DNA from: Valencia hispanica
Lineage: Eukaryota > Chordata > Actinopteri > Cyprinodontiformes > Valenciidae
Length of the DNA stretch: 64,000 nt
NCBI GenBank assembly: GCA_963556495.2
Contig: OY747721.1
Location: 16,307,649-16,371,648 of the forward strand
Direction: 5' to 3'
In this document: positions 33,201-42,299 of the stretch, piece by piece
How positions within the stretch are numbered: the first letter of the stretch is position 1
How the letters are laid out: each line of letters starts with the position of its first letter
The notes under the pieces: generated by a model
The model's input: the letters and a program-made list of their open reading frames with translations, nothing else
What the model was told of the DNA's origin: nothing
The model's database searches: none
Made by a program: the position numbers and the translations under genes

Positions 33201-35495
33201 ATGAAATTATGCATAGTGTTTTAGTTTTTCACACACAGAAAATCTGAAATGTGTGGCTTGCATCTGTATTTAGCCCACCGTAGTGAATACTTTGTAGCAC
33301 CAGCTTTCTCTGCAGCTCATCCGCTTTGCAGATCCAGGAACCAATTTCAACCTCGACTAGATTTGATGGAACGTGTCTGTAAACATCAGTTTTCAAATTG
33401 TACCACAAACTCCCAAGTGGATTTATGGTTTGGACTTTGACTGGGCCAACCCAAAACGTAATTATGCTTTGATCTCAACCCTTTATTGTCTTTGTTCTGC
33501 TTGAAGGTGGATTTTCCCTCCAGTCTCGACTCTTTTTCAGTCTCCAACAGGTTTTCTGCCGGCATAGCCCCGTATCCCATCCAGCCCTCTTCCCAACATC
33601 TCTGACCAGTTTCCCTGTCCTTGTTGAAGAAAAGCGTTCCAACTGGGGCTGCACTATGTAGCACAAATATATCAGCAGTATCAGTGTCCGGAATATTTAC
33701 ATCACTAAGGACCATTTGGAGTGCAACATTTGTTAGCTAGTATATTCCACCTTAAATTTGTCTACCTAATGTTACTTTGAGCCTGTTGGACAGGGTCTCA
33801 CAGCAGCAGATGCTCACAATGGACACAAATAACATTTCTCAAAGTGCTAAAGGTAACCGAGCGACGGCCCCGTGCAGCCCTAGTTCCCACAGCACGATGC
33901 TGCCATTGGGATGGTGTGTTGAGGGTGATGTGCAGAGTTAATTTTCCACCACACAGCTATTCATGTAGGCCAAAATGTAAAATTGTGGTTTATGGCATTT
34001 GCTTTATGGTAAAACTGGAAATTGAGACTCTTTTTGATACTTTTTCTTCAAAGAGTTTTGTGTATCAGAAAAGTTTTGTTGTTTATTTATTTATTTGCTC
34101 TTTCTTGCTTAAGCTTGAAAAAAGAAAAACTTTCTTGCCACTTGTTGAATGTATGGCCAATAGTTGTCTGTGTACCATGGCTCGCTTGATTACTTCTCTG
34201 ATTAATGCTATCTTTGCTCGGCCTTATTATTGTGCCATTCTCTTTCCATCTTCAGATTCAGATGATTGACTGAACAATGCAATATGAAGTGGTCAAAGCT
34301 CTGGACATTGTTTTATAACACAACCATACTTTAAACTTCAAGACAACTTTATGTCATGTCTTTGTTTGCTGTATTTATACTGAGATGAAGTCACACAGCT
34401 GGACTCCATTCACTGATCAGGTGATTTCTGGAGCCAGTTGGTTACACTTGGTTTTATCTAGCGGTGGCAAAAACCTCAATACAAATGAAAGCCACACTTT
34501 TAAGATTTATGTTTAGGTATAACTTTCTTTCCACCTCACAACTCTTCTTCTTCATGTTGGTTTATCGCATAAAATCAAAAAAAAACTAAACAAGTTGTAG
34601 TTTATGATGTGACAAAAAACAAAGTATACAAGATAAACAGTTCCTAAGATTAAAAACGGCTTACCTTATGAAGACAGGTGTCCACCACTGAGTTACAGAT
34701 CTTTTCCAGATCTTCACAAACCAATAGTCGTGATCGTACAAAATCACACAGCTCTTCGTTGGACATGACATCCCAGATTCCATCGCACGCCAGAACCACG
34801 AACTCGTCTCCTTCGGCCGCCCGCTCCAGCACGCAAACCTCGGGCTCCGGGCTCACCAGCTGCTCTGTGGGGCCCTTACCGTCCACACATTTGTAGTCGT
34901 AGTCCCCGAGAGCCCGCGACACAGCCAGGGAGCCGTTTACCCTCTGGATCATGACTGAGCCGCCAGCATTCTGGATCCGCTCCTTTTCGCGGGGGTTGCA
35001 GGGCTTGTGGTCCTGAGTCGAGAAGCCCACCTTTCCGTCTCGACACAGCAAGGCCCGCGAGTCGCCGCAGTTAATGAAGTAGAGGTGAGTGGGGCTGAGC
35101 AACACGCACACGGCTGTTGACCCGCTGCGGTCCAGGCCCTGCCGCAGGTCGGAGAAGTTGCGCATGTACTCGTCAATGTTCAGAAAGCCCGAGCGGATCC
35201 CGTCCTTCACGCCCTCCACAGAGCCCGGCCCCGAAGCGAACTCGGCGCCTCCTGACAAGATGTGCTCCAGCAGGTGCCCGGAACAGTAGTTGGCGACCCG
35301 CGAGCCGGCATGACCGTCATAGACGGCAAAGAAAGACCAGTCGGTGAGTCCGTGAGGCAGGCCCACCACCGCCGTGTGAGCGTCCTCCATTTCCACCCGC
35401 CAGCCCTGCATGGAGCTCAGACCGTAGCGTAGCCCATTTCCGTCGCCGTGGGCGCTGTGTTTCTCCGTCTTCGGCTTGTCCAGGAACGCACCCAT
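20945..35495 (-). CDS. ppm1b: protein phosphatase PP2C-beta (PPM1B), long isoform, five coding exons
   Basis: The exons 35495-34665, 31096-30979, 30730-30619, 28589-28532 and 21259-20945 join to 1,434 bases and 477 residues (human about 479). It hydrolyses phosphoserine/phosphothreonine in a Mn2+/Mg2+-dependent way. Known PPM1B targets include TAK1, IKK-beta and CDKs; it is cytosolic and N-myristoylated, consistent with MGAFLDKP here. Seen: the PPM core at 22-290 with Arg33, Asp60-Gly61 (YDGHAG), the GDSRA motif (Asp145), Asp238 (ACDGIWD) and Asp281 (SRDNMS), the predicted two-metal site. NFSDLR and [12 protein letters not shown] favour PPM1B over PPM1A. The tail (374-477) holds the PPM1B-specific [15 protein letters not shown] segment in very acidic, Pro/Ser-rich sequence. 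All splice phases agree. The catalytic site is complete, so the gene looks functional. The teleost a/b copy cannot be told. Confidence 0.95.
22010..22480 (+). mobile_element. Tc1/mariner-family remnant, sense
   Basis: TGGCCCACACTGCCAAAAGC (coding for the AHTAK region after the second catalytic Asp) near 22014, GACGTTGATGCAGTAATTCA near 22129 and the terminal-repeat text GGTTTCTGGGAAAATGAATC...TTGGCTAAAAGCCGTAGTCA near 22350-22403 match, in order, the same family as 15.0-15.86 kb, with a large internal deletion. Confidence 0.6.
23214..23571. mobile_element. hAT-type MITE with 8-bp target duplication CATTTGAC
   Basis: The element starts TAGGGATGT and ends ACATCCCTA. The direct repeat CATTTGAC flanks it exactly (23206-23213 and 23572-23579). 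The interior is rich in GATACGATATGTATC and GCGATATAT-like words. Related copies are at 51.91-52.34 kb, 54.62-54.73 kb and 59.95-60.37 kb. Confidence 0.85.
23612..25840. repeat. composite interspersed repeat with internal tandem units
   Basis: It begins AGCTGCAAGTAGCCTCGAAT with GGCCCTCGCAGC and ends GGCCTTCGCAGCGCTTAACT. Within it, blocks recur with a period of about 331-336 bp: GAAGTCTCTAAGTGAAAAGC at about 24459 and 24791, GATAACTTTTGATC at about 24413 and 24748, and AGCCACGCCCAC at about 24373 and 24709, with a third, more diverged block near 25378-25460 (GATCCCCAATGAC, GGAGGAGTTCGATCAAAT). This is an abundant, unclassified fish repeat as far as I recognise it. No intact protein is encoded. 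Confidence 0.65.
26484..27037. mobile_element. MITE with about 20-bp terminal inverted repeats
   Basis: The left end AAAGGTGCAATATGTAAGAA and the complement of the right end (AAAGGTGCAGTATGTAAGAA) agree at 19 of 20 positions. The length is 554 bp. No coding capacity and no clear target duplication. Its interior is less AT-rich than its flanks. Confidence 0.75.
28532..28589 (-). CDS. ppm1b: ppm1b fourth coding exon, last shared exon
   Basis: The acceptor CTGTTTGCAG ends at 28590 and the donor GTGAGT starts at 28531. It encodes [19 protein letters not shown] after completing the Lys codon, matching RNVIEAVYSRLNPHRESDG of human PPM1B. The exit is in phase 0, which allows the two alternative last exons at 21259 and 17196 to be used with the same frame. 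Confidence 0.94.
28955..29140. mobile_element. Tc1-like transposon terminal fragment
   Basis: TCTTCACATTCTGTCAGGTT, GCTTAGTTGTAAAGTGGAAG and GTGCATTTGTACTCAGACCC follow the order of the long terminal repeat of the Tc1 family whose near full-length copy is at 33.1-34.6 kb. Only about 180 bp remain. Confidence 0.6.
29140..30600. other. ppm1b intron, nothing recognised
   Basis: AT-rich intronic sequence between the third and fourth coding exons (intron 28590-30618). Positions about 30,105-30,180 weakly recall a Tc1 terminus. No exon or RNA gene is seen. Confidence 0.4.
30619..30730 (-). CDS. ppm1b: ppm1b third coding exon (C-terminal helical domain)
   Basis: The acceptor TTGCTTGTAG ends at 30731 and the donor GTAAAT starts at 30618. 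The 112-base exon encodes [18 protein letters not shown], then [15 protein letters not shown], the PPM1A/B-specific hinge. It is too short for ORF finding. Entry phase (2 bases) and exit phase (2 bases, completing Lys) match both neighbours. Confidence 0.93.
30979..31096 (-). CDS. ppm1b: ppm1b second coding exon
   Basis: The acceptor TTCTGCAG ends at 31097. The 118-base exon encodes [17 protein letters not shown] through [11 protein letters not shown] plus one base of the next codon. The donor GTCAGC starts at 30978. It supplies the last metal-binding Asp (281) and starts the helical PPM1A/B C-terminal domain. The donor lacks an A at +3 but the phase fits the next exon exactly. Confidence 0.93.
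31100..33115. other. ppm1b intron, nothing recognised
   Basis: The left part of the 3.57-kb intron 31097-34664. AT-rich and without recognisable coding sequence. A short TATCAGCTGATA..GGCCGATTTTTATCAC segment near 32,250-32,310 belongs to the common fish TATCGGCC-type repeats. Confidence 0.4.
33117..34625 (-). mobile_element. near full-length, decayed Tc1-like transposon, antisense
   Basis: About 1.5 kb with both ends of a common fish Tc1: left GCAAAAGTATTCATACCTGT, right ATGATGTGACAAAAAAC. Internal matches in order include TACTTTGTAGCACCAGCTTT, GGACTTTGACTGGGCCA, CCAACAGGTTTTCTGCC, CAGCACGATGCTGCCATTGG, GGCCAATAGTTGTCTGTGTA and TTCAGATTCAGATGATTGAC. The transposase frame is destroyed. It lies in the ppm1b intron only 40 bp from the donor at 34664. 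Confidence 0.8.
34665..35495 (-). CDS. ppm1b: ppm1b first coding exon (catalytic core)
   Basis: The ATG (35495-35493) begins [13 protein letters not shown] as in PPM1A/B. The exon encodes residues 1-277 and ends at CTTCATAAG followed by GTAAGC (34664 onward) in phase 0. Only 12 bases lie between the ATG and an acceptor TTTGATCTCCAG ending at 35508, so at least one untranslated exon lies upstream. The exon is clearly more GC-rich than its flanks. Both Gly31-Trp32-Arg33 and MEDAH are intact. Confidence 0.96.
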
Positions 35496-35849
35496 CGCTG
35501 CCTACAACTGGAGATCAAACAAGGAGACAAAACGTGACTAAAACTTTCATACAAACACCAGAAAAGAGATTATCATTTAAAATCCAAGTCAGTTTTGCCA
35601 TAAAACACACTGCTATGGCATAAACATACATGCACAAACAGAGAAAGAGTGATTGGTTCAGTGGATAGAATAGAAATATCCTTTATTAGCCTGTTTCAAA
35701 AGACACAGCGTGCCGGCATATCAGGATAATATTCCCGGCACGGTGTGTCCTTTGAATGCGCCGTGGCACCATCGAGAATATTGCGCAGCATTCGTGATAG
35801 TAATATTACCGCAATATTAATTGAATGACTATCTATACCATCTACTATA

Positions 35850-37170
35850 CTGAATGACTATTGGCCCATAGCTTTAACCCCGGTAGTCATGAAGTGCTTC
35901 AAGAGGTTGGTCATGACCCACATCAAAGACGCCATCGATATCACTGTGGACCCCCACCAGTATGCCTATAGGAAAAAGTGGTGCACTGACGACGCCATTT
36001 CATCGGTGGTCCACACAGCCCTGACCCATCTGGAGAGCAGAAACTCCTATGTCTTTCTGCTCTTTCTGGATTTCTCCTCAGCCTTCAACACCATCATCCC
36101 ACAGACGCTGGTGCAGAAGCTCTCCTCCCTCGGACTGAGTCCCACGCTGGGGAACTGGGTCCTGGACTTCCTGACCAATAGACCTCAGACTGTTAAGATC
36201 CCCAACACCATCTCCTCCTCCATCACCATCAGGACAGGCTCACCACAGGGCTGCGTGTTGAGCCCCTTCCTGTTCACTCTGCTGACGTATGACTGCTCAG
36301 CGAGACACCCCAGCTGTCATATAGTTAAGTTTGCGGATGACACAGCAGTAGTGGGACGCATCACTAACAACGATGAGTCCAAATACAGAGAGGAGGTGGA
36401 AAACCTGGTGCAGTGGTGCAGAGAAAACAACCTCTGCATTAATGTGAAGAAGACCAAGAAGATGGTGGTGGATTTCAGAAGGGACAAGCGTCCTCTCCTT
36501 CCCCTGTACATCGGAGCAGCTGTGGAAGTGGTCTCCAGCTTCTGGTACCTGGGTGTGCACATATCCAACGACCTCACCTGGAATGCCAACACTTCACGTC
36601 TGGTCAAGAAGGCCCACCAGCGTCTCTACTTCCTGAGGAAGCTGCGGAGAGCTGGACTTGGAAGCTCCGTCCTGAGGAGTTTCTATCACTGTGCAGTGCA
36701 GAGAGTCATCTGCACTGCATCACCGTGTGGCACGGCAGCTGTACTGCTGCTGAGAGGAAGGCTCTGTAGCGGGTGGTGAAAGCTGCACAAAGGACTGTAG
36801 GGAGCACGCTTCCCACCACCTCGGACCTCTACACGTCCCGATGCAGGGGACGTGCCCTCCGCACCTGGAGGACTCCACCCATCCGGCTCATAGCCTGTTT
36901 CAGCCCCTGCCCTCAGGCAGGCAGCTGAGGAGCATATAGAGCAAGACCACCAGGCTCAATAACAGCTTCTTCCCTGCAGCTGTTAGACTGCTGAACTCCA
37001 GCTGTGTCCTGTAGAGCACATTTATTTTTATTTATTTATTACATTTATTTAAATAATTTTTTTTCACTAATTTAATTTAAATGGCTTATAATTCCGGACC
37101 TGAGTCCTAATTTCATACCATCACATGTAACATCAGATGGTGTGACAATAAAAGTTCCTTGAATCCTTGA
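35850..37170 (+). mobile_element. 5'-truncated LINE, Rex1-like (CR1/L2 superfamily)
   Basis: The frame 35889-36779 (296 codons) encodes reverse transcriptase: [12 protein letters not shown] (motif A), [14 protein letters not shown] (motif B), [10 protein letters not shown] (motif C, both Asp present), MVVDFRR, and [13 protein letters not shown] frameshift near 36,710 separates the usual C-terminal LPSGRQLRS...SFFPAAVRLLN text at about 36,909-37,000. The 3' end AATAAAAGTTCCTTGAATCC has the short TTGAATCC-type repeats typical of such LINEs. The 5' two thirds, including any endonuclease, are missing, as usual for 5'-truncated insertions. Inactive. Confidence 0.85.
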
Positions 37171-38028
37171 ATATTACTGCAACGCTGGACTTATGAATGA
37201 AGATCACGCCTTTACGCAACAGAGGAATTATTAAACGAATGCACTTAAAATAGAATAGTTCACTGCTTTGGTCTAAAGGCACAGTCTCATCTTCCTGTGG
37301 CTCGGCGTGGAACTGAAATGCTCACTTGCTTGTGTGTAATCAAATAGTGGGATTGCTGCAGAGTAGGGCTGCCACAAATGACTAATTTAATTTCGATTAG
37401 TCTAACGACTTATTTACCGACTAATCGATTAGTCTAAACGATTATTTTGTTTAAGAAAATAAACTATTTAATTCCACGTCATTTTATTTTCAGTAAACAT
37501 TACCATTCAATTCACAAAACTGAAAATATTTACATTGAATAAAATTCTTATTTTATTTATTAAATTCTTGATTCACTAAGAATTTAATTAATTAAATAGT
37601 ATGAAATAGTATTTATTATTCATTTATTAATTCACTAAATTCTTATTTATAAAATTCTTATAAATAAAGAAATTGAAAAAAAAATTTGTTCTATGCAACA
37701 AGATTTTGTTGTGTACTAACAGCCATATCAGGGCTGTACGTTAAAGACCTCATGACACAAAGTTGACATTTTTGAACATAAAATAAAATAAAGAAATCTG
37801 AACCCAATGGACTATGTCAAATTCATAAACACGCCTTGCATAATCCTACCGAGAGCAAAAAGCCTAGCTACCTAAAAGACTAGCATTTTACTACTGCATC
37901 ACTGCGCACTGAACAAGCCGAAAGCCGGAAGTGACGTTAGCGAGATAATGCATTCTGTTTGTTGACAGTGGCTTTTCAGCTGTGACTGGGACGCTATTTT
38001 CTATTTTTGACAAAGAAAAGTGATCGCA

Positions 38029-38155
38029 ATGCCTTCGCGTTGTGTTGGGGGATTTTGATCAGATACACACAAGGACTGTGTCAGTTTATTTAAGTTTCTC
38101 AAAGACCCAGAGTTACTGTCTAAGTGGGTGAAACTGGTTAGACACACCCGTGTGT
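38029..38155 (+). pseudogene. degenerate THAP-type zinc-finger coding segment
   Basis: The ATG at 38029 starts MPSRCVGGF, then an in-frame stop, then SDTHKDCVSLFKFLKDPEL and SKWVKLVR. The pattern follows THAP domains (N-terminal Met-Pro, C..C, then a hydrophobic FxFP-like stretch and a Trp). The second Cys of the first pair is lost. It is inside the hAT element 37364-41555. No independent host gene is suggested. Confidence 0.6.
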
Positions 38156-39781
38156 AGTGGGCTCCCTCCTCCTCCTCTCTTCTCTGTTAGGAAGATTTTG
38201 AGCAGAATTGTTTTGATTACTATGATAAAGGAATCCCTGGGTTGTTTAGTTCAACACAAGCGTGTGTTGCTGCTGACAGCTGTACATACAGTGTTCAGTA
38301 GGAGTGAGAGAGGGTGTGGCGGCGGTACCGTGGTGGTGCTTGTGGACTGCGCAACATTGACAGCGTCAGCATCGCTACTCCTACAAGCTCGACTTCCACT
38401 TATACCCCAGTTAGATCTCGTGTTTCCAGAAGCATATAGGGTCATTTTAGCCGAGGACACCAGGGACATGTCCCGACCACTTTTCTAAACCTGATGCGGA
38501 ATTTCCTACCAGCGCAGGAAATGCTGCAGCGTTCTTTGCAGTAGATACATCAAGGTTTTAGTCCGTATGCAAACATGTTCAGGGAAGAGTCCTGCAGTGC
38601 CGTTGGTACCCGTTTCAAGATGGAAAAATACATCAATTGAATTTAATGGGTCTGGCTGAAGTTTCTTTACTGCAGGTTAAAAATATTAATTTAATACTTT
38701 TGTTTGTTTACGACTCCCAAAGAGAATGGTGTTGATATATTGTGTTTATGGAGAGAACATGGCTATTGCCCCAGCTTTGCGCTGACAGCAGAATGTCCCC
38801 GCTATCCTGCGCTGCCAGAGAGATTTTCTGCGACTGAATTTGTGATTCAGGAACGGAGAGCGCAGAAAAAGCCAGACAATATTTTGTTTCTGGACAGAGA
38901 GCTCTGCATTAAATTATTTTCAGATGTACAATGTTTCAAAGAATTAAAAGGGACATGATTAATTGTAATATAATTTACAATCACTTGGGGATTGTGTTAT
39001 TTTCTGTCTTTGATCGGTTTTTTAAAACTGTAGCCTAATGGAAAAATGTAAAGACCGTTGTTAAAGTGACGTAGCTTTGAAGCCGCGATTAAGCTAATAT
39101 TTTTGAAACTCTAATTATCGCGTAAAATCAAGTCTGTTCGGCTCATAAATTTATGCAACACCATACTTTGACAAGATGCATTATGTCATAATACATTTAC
39201 ATGAAGTCAGCTTCCTGTCATGAGATCTTTAAGTTTTTCAGCTTACAGCACTGGTGCTATAGAGGTTGCTGGTTTTGTAGCACAGACATAAACGTTGGAG
39301 CATCAACACAAAAGGTATTTTACAATCTCTTAAAACCTTGTCTTCAAGTAGCTAAGGCTGTTCATTAGCATGGAGAAGTCATTTCAGATGGCCCAAACAT
39401 TTGCCTTCAGTGGAGACGGGGCAGACCTTATTTCTCTTTCGTCTTTCATGCTGAAGCATCAGGCTGAGCAGAGCATGCAGGCGGACCGAGCTGCTTGTTG
39501 TTAGCGCTCTGGGCTCACTGCAGCACAGCTGTTCGGTGAGAACAGTAACAATGACGCATGCTTTACGTCAGTGTCTCCAAAAACACCATAAAAGTCGCTA
39601 GATTTGTCACTTTCTTGTGAAAAAGTCGCTAGAGGCTCTACAATTGCTATATATAGCGACACGGTCGCTGCGTTGGCAACACCGTTCCCTTGTTTCAGCC
39701 GAACGGGGTGACGTGACATGATTATACATAGTGAACAGGTAGTGACTTCAGCCACTGTGCAGCGTTGAGACCGTAGACATA

Positions 39782-41360
39782 TACACTACCATTCAAAAGT
39801 TTGGGGTCACATTGAAATGTCCTTATTTTTGAAGGAAAAGCACTGTACTTTTCAATGAAGATAACTTTAAACTAGTCTTAACTTTAAAGAAACACACGCT
39901 ATACATTGCTAATGTGGTAAATGACTATTCTAGCTGCAAATGTCTGGTTTTTGGTGCAATATCTACATAGGTGTATAGAGGCCCATTTCCAGCAACTATC
40001 ACTCCAGTGTTCTAATGGTACAATGTGTTTGCTCATTGGCTCAGAAGGCTAATTGATGATTAGAAAACCCTTGTGCAATCATGTTCACACATCTGAAAAC
40101 AGTTTAGCTCGGTACAGAAGCTACAAAACTGACCTTCCTTTGAGCAGATTGAGTTTCTGGAGTATCACATTTGTGGGGTCAATTAAACGCTCAATATGGC
40201 CAGAAAAAGAGAACTTTCATCAGAAACTCAACAGTCTATTCTCGTTCTTAGAAATGAAGGCTATTCCATGCGAGAAATTGCTAAAAAATTGAAGATTTCC
40301 TACAACGGTGTGTACTACTCTCTTCAGAGGACAGCACAAACAGGCTCTAACCAGAGTAGAAAAAGAAGTGGGAGGCCGCGTTGCACAACTGAGCAAGAAG
40401 ATAAGTACATTAGAGTCTCTAGTTTGAGAAACAGACGCCTCACAGGTCCCCAACTGGCATCTTCATTAAATAGTACCCGCAAAACACCAGTGTCAACATC
40501 TACAGTGAAGAGGCGGCTGCGGGATTCTGGGCTTCAGGGCAGAGTGGCAAAGAAAAAGCCATATCTGAGACTGGCTAATAAAAGAAAAAGATTAAGATGG
40601 GCAAAAGAACACAGACATTGGACAGAGGAAGACTGGAAAAAAGTGCTGTGGACGGATGAATCCAAGTTTGAGGTGTTTGGATCACAAAGAACAACGTTTG
40701 TGAGACGCAGAACAACTGAAAAGATGCTGGAAGAATGCCTGACGCCATCTGTTAAGCATGGTGGAGGTAATGTGATGGTCTGGCGTTGCTTTGGTGCTGG
40801 TAAGGTGGGAGATTTGTACAGGGTAAAAGGGATTCTAAATAAGGAAGGCTATCACTCCATTTTGCAACGCCATGCCATACCCAGTGGACAGCGCTTGATT
40901 GGAGCCAATTTCATCCAACAACAGGACAATGACCCAAAACACACCTCCAAATTGTGCAAGAACTATTTAGAGAAGAAGCAGGCAGCTGGTATTCTATCGG
41001 TAATGGAGTGGCCAGCGCAGTCACCAGATTTGAACCCCGTTGAGCTGTTGTGGGAGCAGCTTGACCGTATGGTACGCAAGAAGTGCCCATCCAACCAATC
41101 AAAATTGTGGGAGCTGCTTCTAGAAGCGTGGGGTGCAATTTCTCCAGATTACCTCAACAAATTAACAGCTAGAATGCCAAAGGTCTGCAATGCTGTAATT
41201 GCTGCAAATGGAGGATTCTTTGATGAAAGCAAAGTTTGATGTAAAAACAATCTTATTTCAAATAAAAATCATTATTTCGAACCTTGTCAATGTCTTGACT
41301 CTATTTTTTATTCATTTCACAACGTATGGTGGTGAATAAGTGTGACTTTTCATGGAAAAC
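39782..41360 (+). mobile_element. Tc1/mariner transposon (DD38E type), 3' terminus missing
   Basis: The left end TACACTACCATTCAAAAGTT followed by TGGGGTCAC is the terminal inverted repeat of a well-known fish Tc1 group. The right side reaches GTGAATAAGTGTGACTTTTC and CATGGAAAAC and then stops; the inverted copy of the left end that should follow (about 40-50 bp) is absent and hAT sequence resumes. Its transposase gene is intact, so the copy could be a transposase source but is probably not itself mobile. Confidence 0.85.
40196..41239 (+). CDS. Tc1/mariner transposase, intact, DD38E
   Basis: The frame encodes 347 residues without a stop, starting MARKRELSSETQQSI, close to the usual 340-350. 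It catalyses cut-and-paste transposition at TA sites and acts in the nucleus. Seen: an N-terminal helix-turn-helix pair (SMREIAKKLKISYNGVYYSL at about 24-43 and LTGPQLASSL at about 82-91), GRPR at 59-62 between them, and the catalytic residues Asp154 (LWTDESKF), Asp244 (QQQDNDPKH) and Glu283 (LNPVELLW). There are 38 residues between the second Asp and the Glu, not 34 as in classic Tc1; I recall a fish-rich DD38E family named Intruder. Other Tc1 copies in this window are wrecked, so this one is much younger. Confidence 0.92.
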   Translation: MARKRELSSETQQSILVLRNEGYSMREIAKKLKISYNGVYYSLQRTAQTGSNQSRKRSGRPRCTTEQEDKYIRVSSLRNRRLTGPQLASSLNSTRKTPVSTSTVKRRLRDSGLQGRVAKKKPYLRLANKRKRLRWAKEHRHWTEEDWKKVLWTDESKFEVFGSQRTTFVRRRTTEKMLEECLTPSVKHGGGNVMVWRCFGAGKVGDLYRVKGILNKEGYHSILQRHAIPSGQRLIGANFIQQQDNDPKHTSKLCKNYLEKKQAAGILSVMEWPAQSPDLNPVELLWEQLDRMVRKKCPSNQSKLWELLLEAWGAISPDYLNKLTARMPKVCNAVIAANGGFFDESKV

Positions 41361-42299
41361 GCTTCATCGTCACTGGGAAGGCCGTCATCTGAGTTGAGTG
41401 GAAGTCTGCAACTAAAGCGCGCAGCGCCATCTAGTGGTTTGGGAGAAATATGTTGTTTTGGTCCTTTGAAACTTTATGCTCGACGGCAAAAACTGACGTC
41501 GATAATATTTCATGTTCGACCTCATCGGTTAGGTCGTCTAATCGCGGCAGCACTACTGCAGAGGTTATTGTCATGAGGTTTTTGGATTTTTGTATCAGAC
41601 AGATGACTTCTCATGGTGGTTTAGATGTTCTGGAAGCTGAATCCGAGCTCCACTGCCACACAGGAGACTAGAATCAAGCACAACCTCATCCAAAGTTTTG
41701 AAACAAGGGAACCTTTTTCCAGTTGAAGGGATCAGAAGTTGGAAAGACTCTCTGGACGAGCCATTTTTCTGAAACGCAGCTGCAGCACGTGCACAGCTTC
41801 TGAACCGGTGCACCAGGCTCTTTGGAGCGCGGCTGTAATTAGCCGCTCCGGTCACAGACGCTGTCGGCTCCCGGTTAACAAGATGCATCGAGTACGTTGT
41901 CAAAGACTGAGATGATGCTCCAATGCTCTCGTGGGAAAATTAATTTAGTTACCTGTACTCCATGCAAAAAGTCGAAAGTGTCTGCGCATCTGCACCAAGC
42001 GGTCAGGGGTTAGAAGCTGTCCAGCCATTCAGCGAACCCCATAGCGCTTGCCAGTAATTTGGATGAAGAAAGTCCGGGGACCAGCAGCAGCAGAGAACAA
42101 GTCAGTGGATGATGGGGGCGGCACCGAATCGGAGGAGAGAATAGGTCAAACACCCTTTACCTGGCCATCACGTAATCTTTTGTGAAAAACACCAGATCGC
42201 GCAACAGGTTGACCACTTATGTATAACCAAAGGCTCGCTGATGCCGCCTCCGCTTTGCGCCACATTGGCGCCATTGTTTTTTTTGAAACAGGCTAGAGT

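Larger units (their letters stand above)
37364..41555. mobile_element. hAT-family transposon with 8-bp target duplication CTGCAGAG, interrupted by a Tc1 element
   Basis: The ends TAGGGCTGCCAC and the complement of GCGGCAGCACTA (TAGTGCTGCCGC) form an inverted pair. CTGCAGAG flanks both (37356-37363 and 41556-41563), a perfect 8-bp duplication as hAT elements make. Inside, 38029-38155 (+) is a degraded THAP-like zinc finger (MPSRCVGG, VSLFKFLKDPEL, SKWVKLVR, with a stop). Positions 38740-38930 (+) read like a hAT C-terminal dimerisation region (LWREHGYCPS, PERFSATEF, KPDNILFLDREL). A Tc1/mariner copy occupies 39782-41360. The host element is about 2.6 kb without it and is inactive. Confidence 0.8.
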
